From assembly GCF_016863115.1 (NCBI RefSeq), contig NZ_BOOG01000001.1:1-36369 (forward strand): 36,369 bases of DNA. The letters are read 5' to 3'. The notes under the pieces are model-generated. The model searched no databases and was not told the DNA's origin. It saw only the letters and a program-made list of their open reading frames with translations. Shown in pieces: positions 12,464 through 19,515 of this stretch. A program made the translations under genes and the position numbers. Each line of letters begins with the position of its first letter. The first letter of the stretch is position 1. Origin of the DNA: Sphaerimonospora thailandensis. GTDB taxonomy: Bacteria; Actinomycetota; Actinomycetes; Streptosporangiales; Streptosporangiaceae.

Positions 12464-12486
12464 CGCGGCCGGCGATCCCGGCCGCG
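12464..12486 (+). terminator. GC-rich hairpin after the glycosyltransferase gene
   Basis: CGCGGCCGG (12464-12472) pairs perfectly with CCGGCCGCG (12478-12486) across a five-base loop. It lies about 60 bases past the stop and before the ribosome site of the next gene. No T-run follows. Confidence 0.5.
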
Positions 12487-12574
12487 CCCCACCCGATAGG
12501 CGGAGGTCAGCCCTCAACGCCGATCCTGGGGGTAAGAGGGTAGGAGTTGGAGATGCCGAGCGGGAGAGCGACGC

Positions 12575-13828
12575 GTGAACGGTCCTGACATCGGGCGGAT
12601 CTGGGGAGGTCTGGTACGCGCCCATCACCTGACCCCCCTGGACGAGCTGGCCGCCTCGGTCATCCAGCACGTCCAGCCGCTCGGCTTCTCCGAGATCATG
12701 ATCTACGTCGCCAGTCTCCGGCCGCTCTACCTCGTGCCGCTGCCCGGCCAGCGCGACGTGTACGGCGAGACGCTCGATCGGCTTCCCATCGACACGACGG
12801 TGGCCGGACGGGCCTTCCGCAATCTGGAGATCGTTCAGGCCCGTCCCACCCCCGACCCGTCAGCCACCGAGTCCGCCGAGCCGCTCGGCAGTGAGGGACC
12901 ACGACGGTTGTGGGTGCCGATGCTCGACGGCACCGAACGGGTCGGCGTGCTCGGCGTGACCGTGCCCACGGTCGACGAGGGCACCAAGCGGATCGCCGCG
13001 GAGCTGGGCGGGCTGATCGCCCTGCTGGTGGTGAGCAAGCGCGCCTCCAGCGACGCCTTCGTGCGGATGGTCCGCACCGAGGAGATGGAGTTGTCCGCCG
13101 AGGTGCTGTGGACCCTGATGCCGATCCGGAACTACGCCACGGACAAGGTGTCGGTGAGCGCGGCGCTGGAGCCCGCCTACTCCATCGGCGGGGACGCCTT
13201 CGACTACTCCCTCGACGGAGAGACCCTGCACCTGGGCATCTTCGACGCCATGGGCCATGACCTGTCGGCCGGGCTGACCGCCACCATCGCCCTGGGCGCC
13301 TATCGCAACCAACGCCGTCGACGGGGGATCCAACTGCTGGCGGTCAGCGACGCGATCGACGAGGCGATCGCCGACCAGTTCTCCAGGTCCCGCTTCGCCA
13401 CCGGCATCCTGGCCCAGCTGAACATCCGTACCGGCTGGTTGACCTGGGTCAACCGGGGGCATCCACCGCCGTTGCTGCTTCGGCAGGGGCGGGTGGCGTC
13501 CGTGCTGGAGACCCCGCCGGACACCCCGATGGGTCTCAGCCTGGGCCCGGCCGCCGTGCTGTCCCGCCGCCAGCTCGAGCCCGGTGACCGGCTGCTGCTC
13601 TACACCGACGGCATCGTCGAGGCGCAGACCCCCGAGGGAGAGCTGTTCGGGCTGCGGCGCTTCAGCGACTTCGTCATCAAACGAGAAGCGGACGGCACCT
13701 CCGCTCCGGAGACCCTGCGCCGCCTGATCCACTCCATCCTGCTGCACCAGCGCGGCCGACTCCAGGACGACGCCACCGTGATGCTCGTCGAGTGGCGCAC
13801 CGAGCGGCTTTACCAGCTGACGGTGTGA
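12575..13828 (+). CDS. GAF-like/SpoIIE-type PP2C serine phosphatase
   Basis: A 417-aa soluble protein. Residues ~15-165 form a GAF-like sensory region (FSEIMIYVASLRPLYLVP ... GVLGVTVPTVDEG). Residues ~190-410 are a PPM/SpoIIE phosphatase: GGDAFDYS, FDAMGHDLSAGL, VNRGHPPPLLL, LLYTDGIVEAQ and RLQDDATVMLVEW supply the metal-binding aspartates. Such enzymes, common in Streptomyces and relatives, dephosphorylate anti-anti-sigma factors of the STAS type. No STAS protein or anti-sigma kinase lies nearby, so the substrate is unknown. The start is the GTG at 12575 with GGGAG about ten bases upstream. It precedes the defence operon but is separated from it by 329 bp and a terminator-like hairpin, so it is probably independent. 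Confidence 0.9.
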   Translation: MNGPDIGRIWGGLVRAHHLTPLDELAASVIQHVQPLGFSEIMIYVASLRPLYLVPLPGQRDVYGETLDRLPIDTTVAGRAFRNLEIVQARPTPDPSATESAEPLGSEGPRRLWVPMLDGTERVGVLGVTVPTVDEGTKRIAAELGGLIALLVVSKRASSDAFVRMVRTEEMELSAEVLWTLMPIRNYATDKVSVSAALEPAYSIGGDAFDYSLDGETLHLGIFDAMGHDLSAGLTATIALGAYRNQRRRRGIQLLAVSDAIDEAIADQFSRSRFATGILAQLNIRTGWLTWVNRGHPPPLLLRQGRVASVLETPPDTPMGLSLGPAAVLSRRQLEPGDRLLLYTDGIVEAQTPEGELFGLRRFSDFVIKREADGTSAPETLRRLIHSILLHQRGRLQDDATVMLVEWRTERLYQLTV

Positions 13829-13832
13829 CAGC

Positions 13833-13862
13833 CACGACGATCACCTATGTGATCCGATCGTG
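13833..13862 (+). terminator. Interrupted hairpin after the phosphatase gene
   Basis: CACGA/TCGTG and GATCAC/GTGATC pair around a CTAT loop, with a small internal loop (C against CGA). It begins five bases after the stop codon, the expected place for a terminator. Confidence 0.5.
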
Positions 13863-14077
13863 ACTCCAGCGGAAGCGAACGACGATGTGGATGCGGCATG
13901 GTGAGAGGTGGAGACGGCTTTCTGGATCTTCGATCAGCGGCTCACACTCCCAGCGATCACGCCCTCGGGGTTCACCAACGGGTGCCCTTGCATCGGAGGC
14001 TCAAATCTTAGCGACCTGCTTGTGACTTTAATTCACAGCATGATTGAATGAGCCTGGATGACTCAAAGAGTAGCTGT

Positions 14078-14096
14078 GCCACGGGTGAACCGTGGC
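14078..14096 (+). promoter_or_regulatory. Leader hairpin before the defence operon
   Basis: GCCACGG (14078-14084) and CCGTGGC (14090-14096) pair perfectly over a GTGAA loop, 61 bases before the first start codon. It could be an operator, an attenuating leader structure or an RNA-stability element. Confidence 0.45.
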
Positions 14097-14157
14097 GCGA
14101 GAGCACCGTCGTTGACATGAACCCCATCGCCCCGCGGAACAGGAGAACGGACATCTC

Positions 14158-15915
14158 GTGACTGACCAGAAGCTTGCCAGTGAGCTGCTTCGTGATCTCG
14201 CCGCCCTTCCGGAGCTGCAGCCCCGGGCCAAGCAGCTTCAGGAGCTGTCGCGGGCCATCATGACGCCGAACCAGGCCGAGCAGTGGTGCGAGGTGGACCT
14301 CTTCGCCGCCTTCCCCCCAAGCGAGTCGGTCCGGCCTGCTCCGGAGAGCTCCCGCTGGCACGGGCTACTCAAGATCATCAGCCTGGTCCAGCCCGTGCTC
14401 GTCTTCCTGCCCATCGTCGTCACCTGGTACGGCCTCAAGGACGCGACGACGGCGTACGGCGAGGCCCTGGCCACCGGGGGCGTTGAGGCCGCCCGGCGGC
14501 CGTTCCTGGAGATGTGGCAGCAGGGATTCGACGGCCGCCTGGCGGGCTGGCTGCGGTTCGACAACGTGGCCATGATGACTCTGGGAGTGATCGGCGCCCT
14601 CATCGTCGTCACCCTTGCCGATCGACTCCTTCAGCGTACTGTCGAGCAGCGGGCCGACGAGCAGGCGGAGAGGATCCGGGGACGGCTCCTCGGCGCGCTC
14701 ACCCGGGCGACCCTGGTGCTCTCGCAGGTCCGGCTGTCCTCCCCCGCCCGCTTCCAGGCCGAGCTGACCAGGAGCGCCGCCGAGATGCACCGGATGGGCG
14801 AGACCATCGGCAAGGTCCACACCCAGGTGATGGAATCGCTGAACACGGCGCTCGACGCCACCGGCCAGGCCACGGCCGCGCTGAAGACGGGCGTCGCCGA
14901 CGTGCAGCGCTCGATCAAGACATTGGACGAACACCTCACCGCGGTCACCTCCTCCGCGGAGACCCTGCTGCAGGCCGTCGAACGGACTGGATATGCCATC
15001 GACTCCGTCGGCGAGCGGACCGACGAGGCGGTGGGCCGCGTCGGCGACCGGCTCGGGGACGTCATCCTCGACGCCGCCCGCGGCGTACAGCGGACACTCG
15101 ACGAGATGACGGCGCTCACCGGTCAGACGATGAAGGACGTGGCCACCTCCACCGGCCAGGCCGTGCAGGACATGACCCACGCGACCGGGCAGGCCGTGCA
15201 GGACATGACGCACGCGACCGGCCAGGCCGTACGCGAGACCGCGAAGGACCTGGACAGTCGCATCGGTGAACTGGTGAGCGCCACCGCGGGCCTCGGCACG
15301 GCGATGGACCGGATGGAGGCGGCGGCGACCCTGAGCGGTGACCGGATCAGCCGTGTGCTGGCAGACTCCGGCGGCACGCTCACGGCCGCGGTCGGGCACG
15401 CGGGCGCCGAGGTCAAGGAGGCCCTGGACGACTGGGCGGAGACGGCGAGCGCACACGCGTCGCGCATCGAGATGGTCTCGGACACCGCCGGACGAACCGT
15501 ACACCTGCTGGAGGAGACCCGGGACGCGTTGAACAGCCTGCACGAGCTGAACAACCTGCACGAACTCGAGGGCCTGCGCGAGCTGAACGGTCTGCGTGAG
15601 CTGCACAGGCTGCATGAGCTGCCCGCCGACCTCACCCGTGCCCTTCAGGAGATCCCGTCGGCCGTCCGCGAGGTCACCGGTCCCGAACTCGGCGGGTTGC
15701 GTTCCGCCATCACACGACTCGACGACGCGGTACGGCAGGCCGGCACGGCCATCTCGGCCGGCCTGGCGGCTGTCGCGGCGAACGACGCGCACCACGCTGT
15801 CACCGGAGCGGCCGGCGTGCCCGGTGCCCCCGGAGTGTCCGGTGTCCCCGCTGGCCCCGCTGGCCCCGGCGACGCCGTGAACGGCTTCGAGGGGGCAAAT
15901 GGAGATCGTACGTGA
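14158..15915 (+). CDS. Two-TM membrane protein with long helical-repeat tail (ZorA-like in layout)
   Basis: A 585-aa protein. Residues 1-65 are soluble, with membrane helices at ~70-92 (LLKIISLVQPVLVFLPIVV) and ~136-155. Residues ~160-530 form an almost unbroken helical region, including four 11-residue repeats of the TGQAVQDMTHA type and five six-residue LHELNN/LRELNG repeats. The end is Gly/Pro/Val-rich and collagen-like. I find no confident family match. The layout, membrane anchor plus long cytoplasmic helical tail followed by a small protein with an acidic TM helix, recalls the ZorA-ZorB motor of Zorya. ZorA has more membrane helices, however, so homology is not claimed. The start is a GTG with AGGAG at 14141-14145. 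The stop overlaps the next start as GTGA, indicating coupling. A role as a membrane sensor or anchor for the downstream kinase module is inferred. Confidence 0.75.
   Translation: MTDQKLASELLRDLAALPELQPRAKQLQELSRAIMTPNQAEQWCEVDLFAAFPPSESVRPAPESSRWHGLLKIISLVQPVLVFLPIVVTWYGLKDATTAYGEALATGGVEAARRPFLEMWQQGFDGRLAGWLRFDNVAMMTLGVIGALIVVTLADRLLQRTVEQRADEQAERIRGRLLGALTRATLVLSQVRLSSPARFQAELTRSAAEMHRMGETIGKVHTQVMESLNTALDATGQATAALKTGVADVQRSIKTLDEHLTAVTSSAETLLQAVERTGYAIDSVGERTDEAVGRVGDRLGDVILDAARGVQRTLDEMTALTGQTMKDVATSTGQAVQDMTHATGQAVQDMTHATGQAVRETAKDLDSRIGELVSATAGLGTAMDRMEAAATLSGDRISRVLADSGGTLTAAVGHAGAEVKEALDDWAETASAHASRIEMVSDTAGRTVHLLEETRDALNSLHELNNLHELEGLRELNGLRELHRLHELPADLTRALQEIPSAVREVTGPELGGLRSAITRLDDAVRQAGTAISAGLAAVAANDAHHAVTGAAGVPGAPGVSGVPAGPAGPGDAVNGFEGANGDRT
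15118..15249 (+). repeat. Four 33-bp (11-residue) coding repeats
   Basis: Four consecutive hendecads (TGQTMKDVATS, TGQAVQDMTHA twice, TGQAVRETAKD) are encoded here. The two middle units differ by very few bases. Eleven-residue periodicity favours a right-handed coiled coil or an amphipathic helical stalk. Confidence 0.8.
15538..15627 (+). repeat. Five 18-bp (6-residue) LHEL/LREL coding repeats
   Basis: Units LHELNN, LHELEG, LRELNG, LRELHR and LHELPA follow each other near the end of the helical tail. The six-residue period differs from the hendecads upstream and marks a separate segment of the stalk. Confidence 0.75.
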
Positions 15916-16442
15916 GCGGCCGCCGGGGATCGGTCACGCTCCTGGCAGGATGGCTGTTCGCCGACCTGCTACTCGGCCTCACGATCATCATGCTCGGCGC
16001 GCAGGCACCGCCTCCGGTCCCGGCCAAACCCGTCGCAGGCAAGGGAACGGCGACACCCAGCCCGTCGCCCAGCCCCTCCCCGTCCCCCTGTGCCAGGCAG
16101 ATCACCGGGGTGAGCGCCAAGCCCGTCAAGGTCTCCTTCCGGGTGAGCCCCGGCGCCTCGGACGCGGAAATGATCGCTCGGGTGAAGCGGGAGTTGCGCA
16201 AGCACAAGAAGCATCTCGCCGGCCGGCACGCCGGAATGGTGCTGACCTTCGGCGCCAACGGTGGCGCCGGCGACGGCGTGCACCTGGCGACCCGGGTCAA
16301 CGCGGCCGCACGCAAGGGGTTTCCCGGCATCTTCCAGACCGCCGCGACCCGGAACTTCCACGACCTCGCCGCTCCCAGCGGATCGATCTCCATGGAGATC
16401 TACTTCGTCTCCGACAGCTGCTCACCCACCCCAGAAAGTTGA
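15912..16442 (+). CDS. Small MotB/ZorB-like single-TM protein with periplasmic domain
   Basis: A 176-aa protein. One N-terminal membrane helix (residues ~9-28; GWLFADLLLGLTIIML) carries an aspartate at position 18, comparable to the ion-conducting Asp in the single TM helix of MotB, ExbD/TolR and ZorB. A Pro/Ser/Thr linker (~33-59) leads to an extracytoplasmic alpha/beta domain with TFGANGGAGDGVHLATRVNAAAR, which could be a diverged OmpA-like or other fold. Its GTG start overlaps the stop of the helical-tail gene, so the two are likely a functional pair. The family knowledge concerns ZorB and MotB; the assignment here rests on position, length and the TM aspartate, not on a clear peptidoglycan-binding motif. 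The vWA gene follows after ten bases. Confidence 0.65.
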   Translation: MSGRRGSVTLLAGWLFADLLLGLTIIMLGAQAPPPVPAKPVAGKGTATPSPSPSPSPSPCARQITGVSAKPVKVSFRVSPGASDAEMIARVKRELRKHKKHLAGRHAGMVLTFGANGGAGDGVHLATRVNAAARKGFPGIFQTAATRNFHDLAAPSGSISMEIYFVSDSCSPTPES

Positions 16443-16452
16443 GGCTCATCTG

Positions 16453-17124
16453 ATGAGCGAACAGGTACTCCCCTTCTACCTGGTCTGCGACGAGTCGTAC
16501 TCGATGCAGGGTCCGCCGCTCGACGCGATCAACCGGGAGCTCCCCCAGATCTACCAGGAGATCGCCAGCAACCCGGTCGTGGCCGACCGCGCCCGGCTCG
16601 GCATCATCGGATTCAGCACCGACGCCGAGGTGCTGCTGCCGCTCGCCGACCTCAACGACGTGCACTCGATCCCGCAGCTCACCCCGCGTGGCGCCACCAA
16701 CTACGGCGCGGCGTTCTCCCTGCTCAAGCACACGATCGAACAGGACATCGCGGCCCTGAAGCAGGCCGGGCACACGCCGTACCGGCCCACGGTGTTCTTC
16801 CTCACCGACGGGCTTCCCACGCATGACTGGCACGTCGAGCACAAGGAGCTGACGAGCGAGGCGTTCAGAGCCCACCCGCACATCCTGGCCTTCGGCTTCG
16901 GCGATGTGGACCAGGCGACCCTGCAGCAGGTCGCCACGTTTCGGGCGTTCATCGCCGACAGCAGTCTCTCGCCGGCTCAGGCCCTCCGCGAGTTCGCCCG
17001 GCAGCTGCTCAACTCCGTGGTCCAGTCGGCCATCGCGTCGTCCGCCGACCCCTCGGGAGCGGCGCATCTGTCCTTCCCCCAGCACGCGACGGGCTACACC
17101 GTCCTGCCCGCCGACCCGATCTGA
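16453..17124 (+). CDS. TerY-like von Willebrand factor A domain protein
   Basis: A 223-aa single-domain vWA protein with an intact metal-ion-dependent adhesion site: DESYS at residues 13-17, Thr82 in RGATNYG, and Asp119 in FFLTDGLPT. Known TerY proteins have this size and form the TerY-P triad with a PP2C phosphatase and a protein kinase, which are exactly the next two genes. The triad occurs with tellurite/stress islands and has been reported among anti-phage systems. The MIDAS probably binds a partner through a metal bridged to an acidic residue. The ATG at 16453 is chosen because the vWA domain begins at once; an upstream open extension overlaps the previous gene and is not domain-like. 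The 48-base gap to the phosphatase gene is the largest in the operon. Confidence 0.88.
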   Translation: MSEQVLPFYLVCDESYSMQGPPLDAINRELPQIYQEIASNPVVADRARLGIIGFSTDAEVLLPLADLNDVHSIPQLTPRGATNYGAAFSLLKHTIEQDIAALKQAGHTPYRPTVFFLTDGLPTHDWHVEHKELTSEAFRAHPHILAFGFGDVDQATLQQVATFRAFIADSSLSPAQALREFARQLLNSVVQSAIASSADPSGAAHLSFPQHATGYTVLPADPI

Positions 17125-17172
17125 CCGCTGACTCAAGGCGACCACGGATCTGGACTGGAAGAGGGACCACAT

Positions 17173-18063
17173 ATGGAACAGGTGCAGGGAGCCGCACGGG
17201 CCGAGGCGGTGGGGGCGGACGCCGTACCGGCCTTCCCCGAGCCGCTCGTCATCGGCCGCAGGCCGCGGGTGCTCTCGCGGCCCGGCCCGTTGCCCCAGGT
17301 CCGGCGGCCGGACACCGAGATCGACGGCGCCGACCTTCGCGGCCTCGTGGTGCGGGCCACCTCGATCAGAGGCGACGCGCACCGGTATTTCGGCACTCCC
17401 CGGCAAGATGCGATGGGCCTCTGGCATGACGGCGACCGCACGCTGCTCGCCTGTGTGGCGGACGGGCTGGGCAGCAAGGAGCGCTCACACCTCGGCGCCG
17501 CCACGGCCTGTGAGGTGGCCCCGGACAGGCTGCCCGGCCTTTCCAGCCCTACGGAGCTGGGGACAGCCGCGCGAAGCTTCATCGAGAGCATCGCCCGCGA
17601 GATCAACGAACGGGCGGCCAGGGAATCGGTGACACCGGACCAGCTGTCGACGACGTTCCTCGCGGCCGTCGTCGAGGAGACGCCCGACGGGTCCCGGCAC
17701 CACGCCTACATCATGCGTGTCGGCGACTGCGACGCCTGGCATCTCTACAAGGGTGAGTGGGCGCCGTGCTTCGCGGAGGCCGACGGGGACGAGGCCGTCG
17801 CCACTTCGACGACCCGCGCCCTGCCCCGGGACTTCGAGCACGTCGAGGTCGTCACGGTGGATCTCTACCCGGGCGACATGCTGCTGCTGTGCACTGACGG
17901 CCTGGGCCGGCCGCTGCTACGGGTGCCGCAGGTGAGGAAGCAACTGGCGGAGTGGTGGAGCCGGCCTGACCCGCCGTCGCTGCCCGAGTTCTTCTGGCAG
18001 ATGAGCTTCCAGGCGAAGACGTACGACGACGACCGGACCGCCGTGTGCCTCTGGAGGGTATGA
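17173..18063 (+). CDS. PP2C-family protein phosphatase of the TerY-P triad
   Basis: A 296-aa protein. An N-terminal ~60-residue extension is followed by a PPM/PP2C catalytic domain: RQDA (Asp79), VADGLGS (Asp97-Gly98), MRVGDCDAW, LLLCTDGLG and YDDDRTAVCLW (Asp285-287). These supply the aspartates that hold the two catalytic metals, so activity is expected. It lies between the vWA and kinase genes, the typical TerY-P order, and probably reverses phosphorylation by the kinase encoded one codon downstream. The ATG at 17173 has a GGAAGAGGGA ribosome site. Unlike the phosphatase at 12575 it has no GAF-type sensor region. Confidence 0.9.
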   Translation: MEQVQGAARAEAVGADAVPAFPEPLVIGRRPRVLSRPGPLPQVRRPDTEIDGADLRGLVVRATSIRGDAHRYFGTPRQDAMGLWHDGDRTLLACVADGLGSKERSHLGAATACEVAPDRLPGLSSPTELGTAARSFIESIAREINERAARESVTPDQLSTTFLAAVVEETPDGSRHHAYIMRVGDCDAWHLYKGEWAPCFAEADGDEAVATSTTRALPRDFEHVEVVTVDLYPGDMLLLCTDGLGRPLLRVPQVRKQLAEWWSRPDPPSLPEFFWQMSFQAKTYDDDRTAVCLWRV

Positions 18064-19515
18064 ATGAGCTTCACCCCCCATCCGTACGACCGGCAGCGCG
18101 GCACGCTCGTCCTCGAATCCGAGCCCCTCGGCGAAGGCGGCCAGGGCAGGGTCATCCGGGTGCCGGGGCCGGAGAACCTCGTCTACAAGGAGTACATGCC
18201 GCAGGCGGGGGCGGTGAACGGCGCGGCCCTGGCGGAACTCGTCGACTTCGGCCGCCGGCAGCCGGCCGGGTCCGCGGGCTCCTTGTCGGCACAGGGCTCC
18301 TTGACGGCGCAGGGCTCCTTGTTGGGGCAGTGCGCCTGGCCGCTCGCCAGGGTCGTCGAGGGGAACCGTGTCACGGGGTTCCTCATGCGATGCGTGCCCG
18401 AGGAGTTCTACGCACCGATCGGCGGAAAGTCCAAGCTGGTCGAGCTGCAGTATCTGCTGTATCAGCCGAACTGGGCCTGGGAGGACCTGCACCAGCCGGA
18501 CATCCAGGGCCGCCTGGAGATCGCCCAGAAGACCGCAAAGCTGATCGGCCTGCTGCACGACACCGGCTGGATCATCGGCGACCTGTCCTTCCGGAACCTC
18601 CTGTGGCGTCCGGGCCGGCCGTATCAGGTCTTCATGCTCGACTGCGACGGCCTGCGCCGTACCGGAGCGGAACCGGTGCTGCGGCAGGCGCACACCCCCG
18701 ACTGGGACGATCCGCACCAGCCGTCCACGGGTCCTGACCTGGACACGGACCGCTACAAGCTCGCGCTGCTCGTCGGCAGGGTGCTGTCGCGGACCGCGAG
18801 CGTACGGCCCGGCCAGGACCTGATGCTCCTGTCCGGCCTGCCGGACCAGGTGATCACAGCGGTCAAGGAGCTCTTCAACAGGGCGCAGGGGTCACGCGGC
18901 ACCCGCCCGAGCGCGGCCGAATGGGCGCAGGCGCTCGACGGGCGCAAGCGCATCGCGGTGACGCGCCCCCCGCGCCCGCAGCCGTCCGGCTCGACGCTCC
19001 CCTCGGGCCCAGCCGCCCCGATCTCCCTGCCCCCAGAAGAGCGCGACAGCGTACCCGTCAGCAGACCGGCCACGAGAAACTCCGCGGTCTCCGCTCAGCC
19101 GCCATCCCAGCCGCCCGAGCGGAAGTGGACGTCCATTGCCCCATCGGGCGGGCGGACCGGTTCCGTGGTCACCCCGCCGAGACCGGACCCCGTACCGACG
19201 CTGGGGCAGCGGGTGATCGCGTCGGATGCGTTCGCCGAGCAGCGGCGGCTGGCGCCACGGGGGGTCGCGATCGCCGACGACACGGTCGCGCGCCTCATCG
19301 ACGATCTCGCCACCGGCAACGGGCGACTCCCGGTCGTGAAGCTGGCGAAACGGCTGAGCGAGCCCGTCGACCGGGTGCCGCTGCTCATCGGGGCGCTGAA
19401 GGGGCTGCTCAACGTCGAGGGCTCCGAGGTGATCGCGCTGAAGGACGGCGATCAGACCGTGTACATGAACGTGACGCTGCTGAAAGAGCAGTTCCTCGAG
19501 GAGGTTGAGCCGTGA
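18064..19515 (+). CDS. Ser/Thr protein kinase of the TerY-P triad, with C-terminal winged-helix-like region
   Basis: A 483-aa protein. Residues ~15-310 form a protein kinase fold: glycine loop GEGGQGRV (23-30), VYKEY with Lys42, catalytic loop GDLSFRNLL (Asp173, Asn178) and the metal-binding DCDG (193-196). All key residues are kept, so it should be active. A Pro/Ser-rich linker (~315-385) leads to a ~95-residue C-terminal domain of small helices ending in two strands. To my recollection this is similar to the end of PglZ-type BREX proteins. An in-frame triplication of 18 bp at 18277-18330 inserts SLSAQG-like units in the N-lobe. The gene abuts the phosphatase stop and overlaps the ATPase start as GTGA. 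Targets could be the membrane pair or the ATPase-helicase pair. Confidence 0.85.
   Translation: MSFTPHPYDRQRGTLVLESEPLGEGGQGRVIRVPGPENLVYKEYMPQAGAVNGAALAELVDFGRRQPAGSAGSLSAQGSLTAQGSLLGQCAWPLARVVEGNRVTGFLMRCVPEEFYAPIGGKSKLVELQYLLYQPNWAWEDLHQPDIQGRLEIAQKTAKLIGLLHDTGWIIGDLSFRNLLWRPGRPYQVFMLDCDGLRRTGAEPVLRQAHTPDWDDPHQPSTGPDLDTDRYKLALLVGRVLSRTASVRPGQDLMLLSGLPDQVITAVKELFNRAQGSRGTRPSAAEWAQALDGRKRIAVTRPPRPQPSGSTLPSGPAAPISLPPEERDSVPVSRPATRNSAVSAQPPSQPPERKWTSIAPSGGRTGSVVTPPRPDPVPTLGQRVIASDAFAEQRRLAPRGVAIADDTVARLIDDLATGNGRLPVVKLAKRLSEPVDRVPLLIGALKGLLNVEGSEVIALKDGDQTVYMNVTLLKEQFLEEVEP
18277..18330 (+). repeat. Three 18-bp tandem repeats within the kinase N-lobe
   Basis: Three successive units beginning GGCTCCTTG encode GSLSAQ, GSLTAQ and GSLLGQ. 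They keep the frame, so copy-number change would alter a loop length without destroying the kinase. Confidence 0.8.

Larger units (their letters stand above)
13829..14157 (+). promoter_or_regulatory. Upstream region of the composite defence operon
   Basis: These 329 bp hold no gene. After the upstream terminator there is a TGTGA / TCACA half-site pair (14021-14025 and 14033-14037) with a 7-base spacer, then a hairpin at 14078-14096 and the AGGAG ribosome site at 14141. The region must drive a seven-gene operon. I cannot place the -35 and -10 boxes with confidence. Confidence 0.5.
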
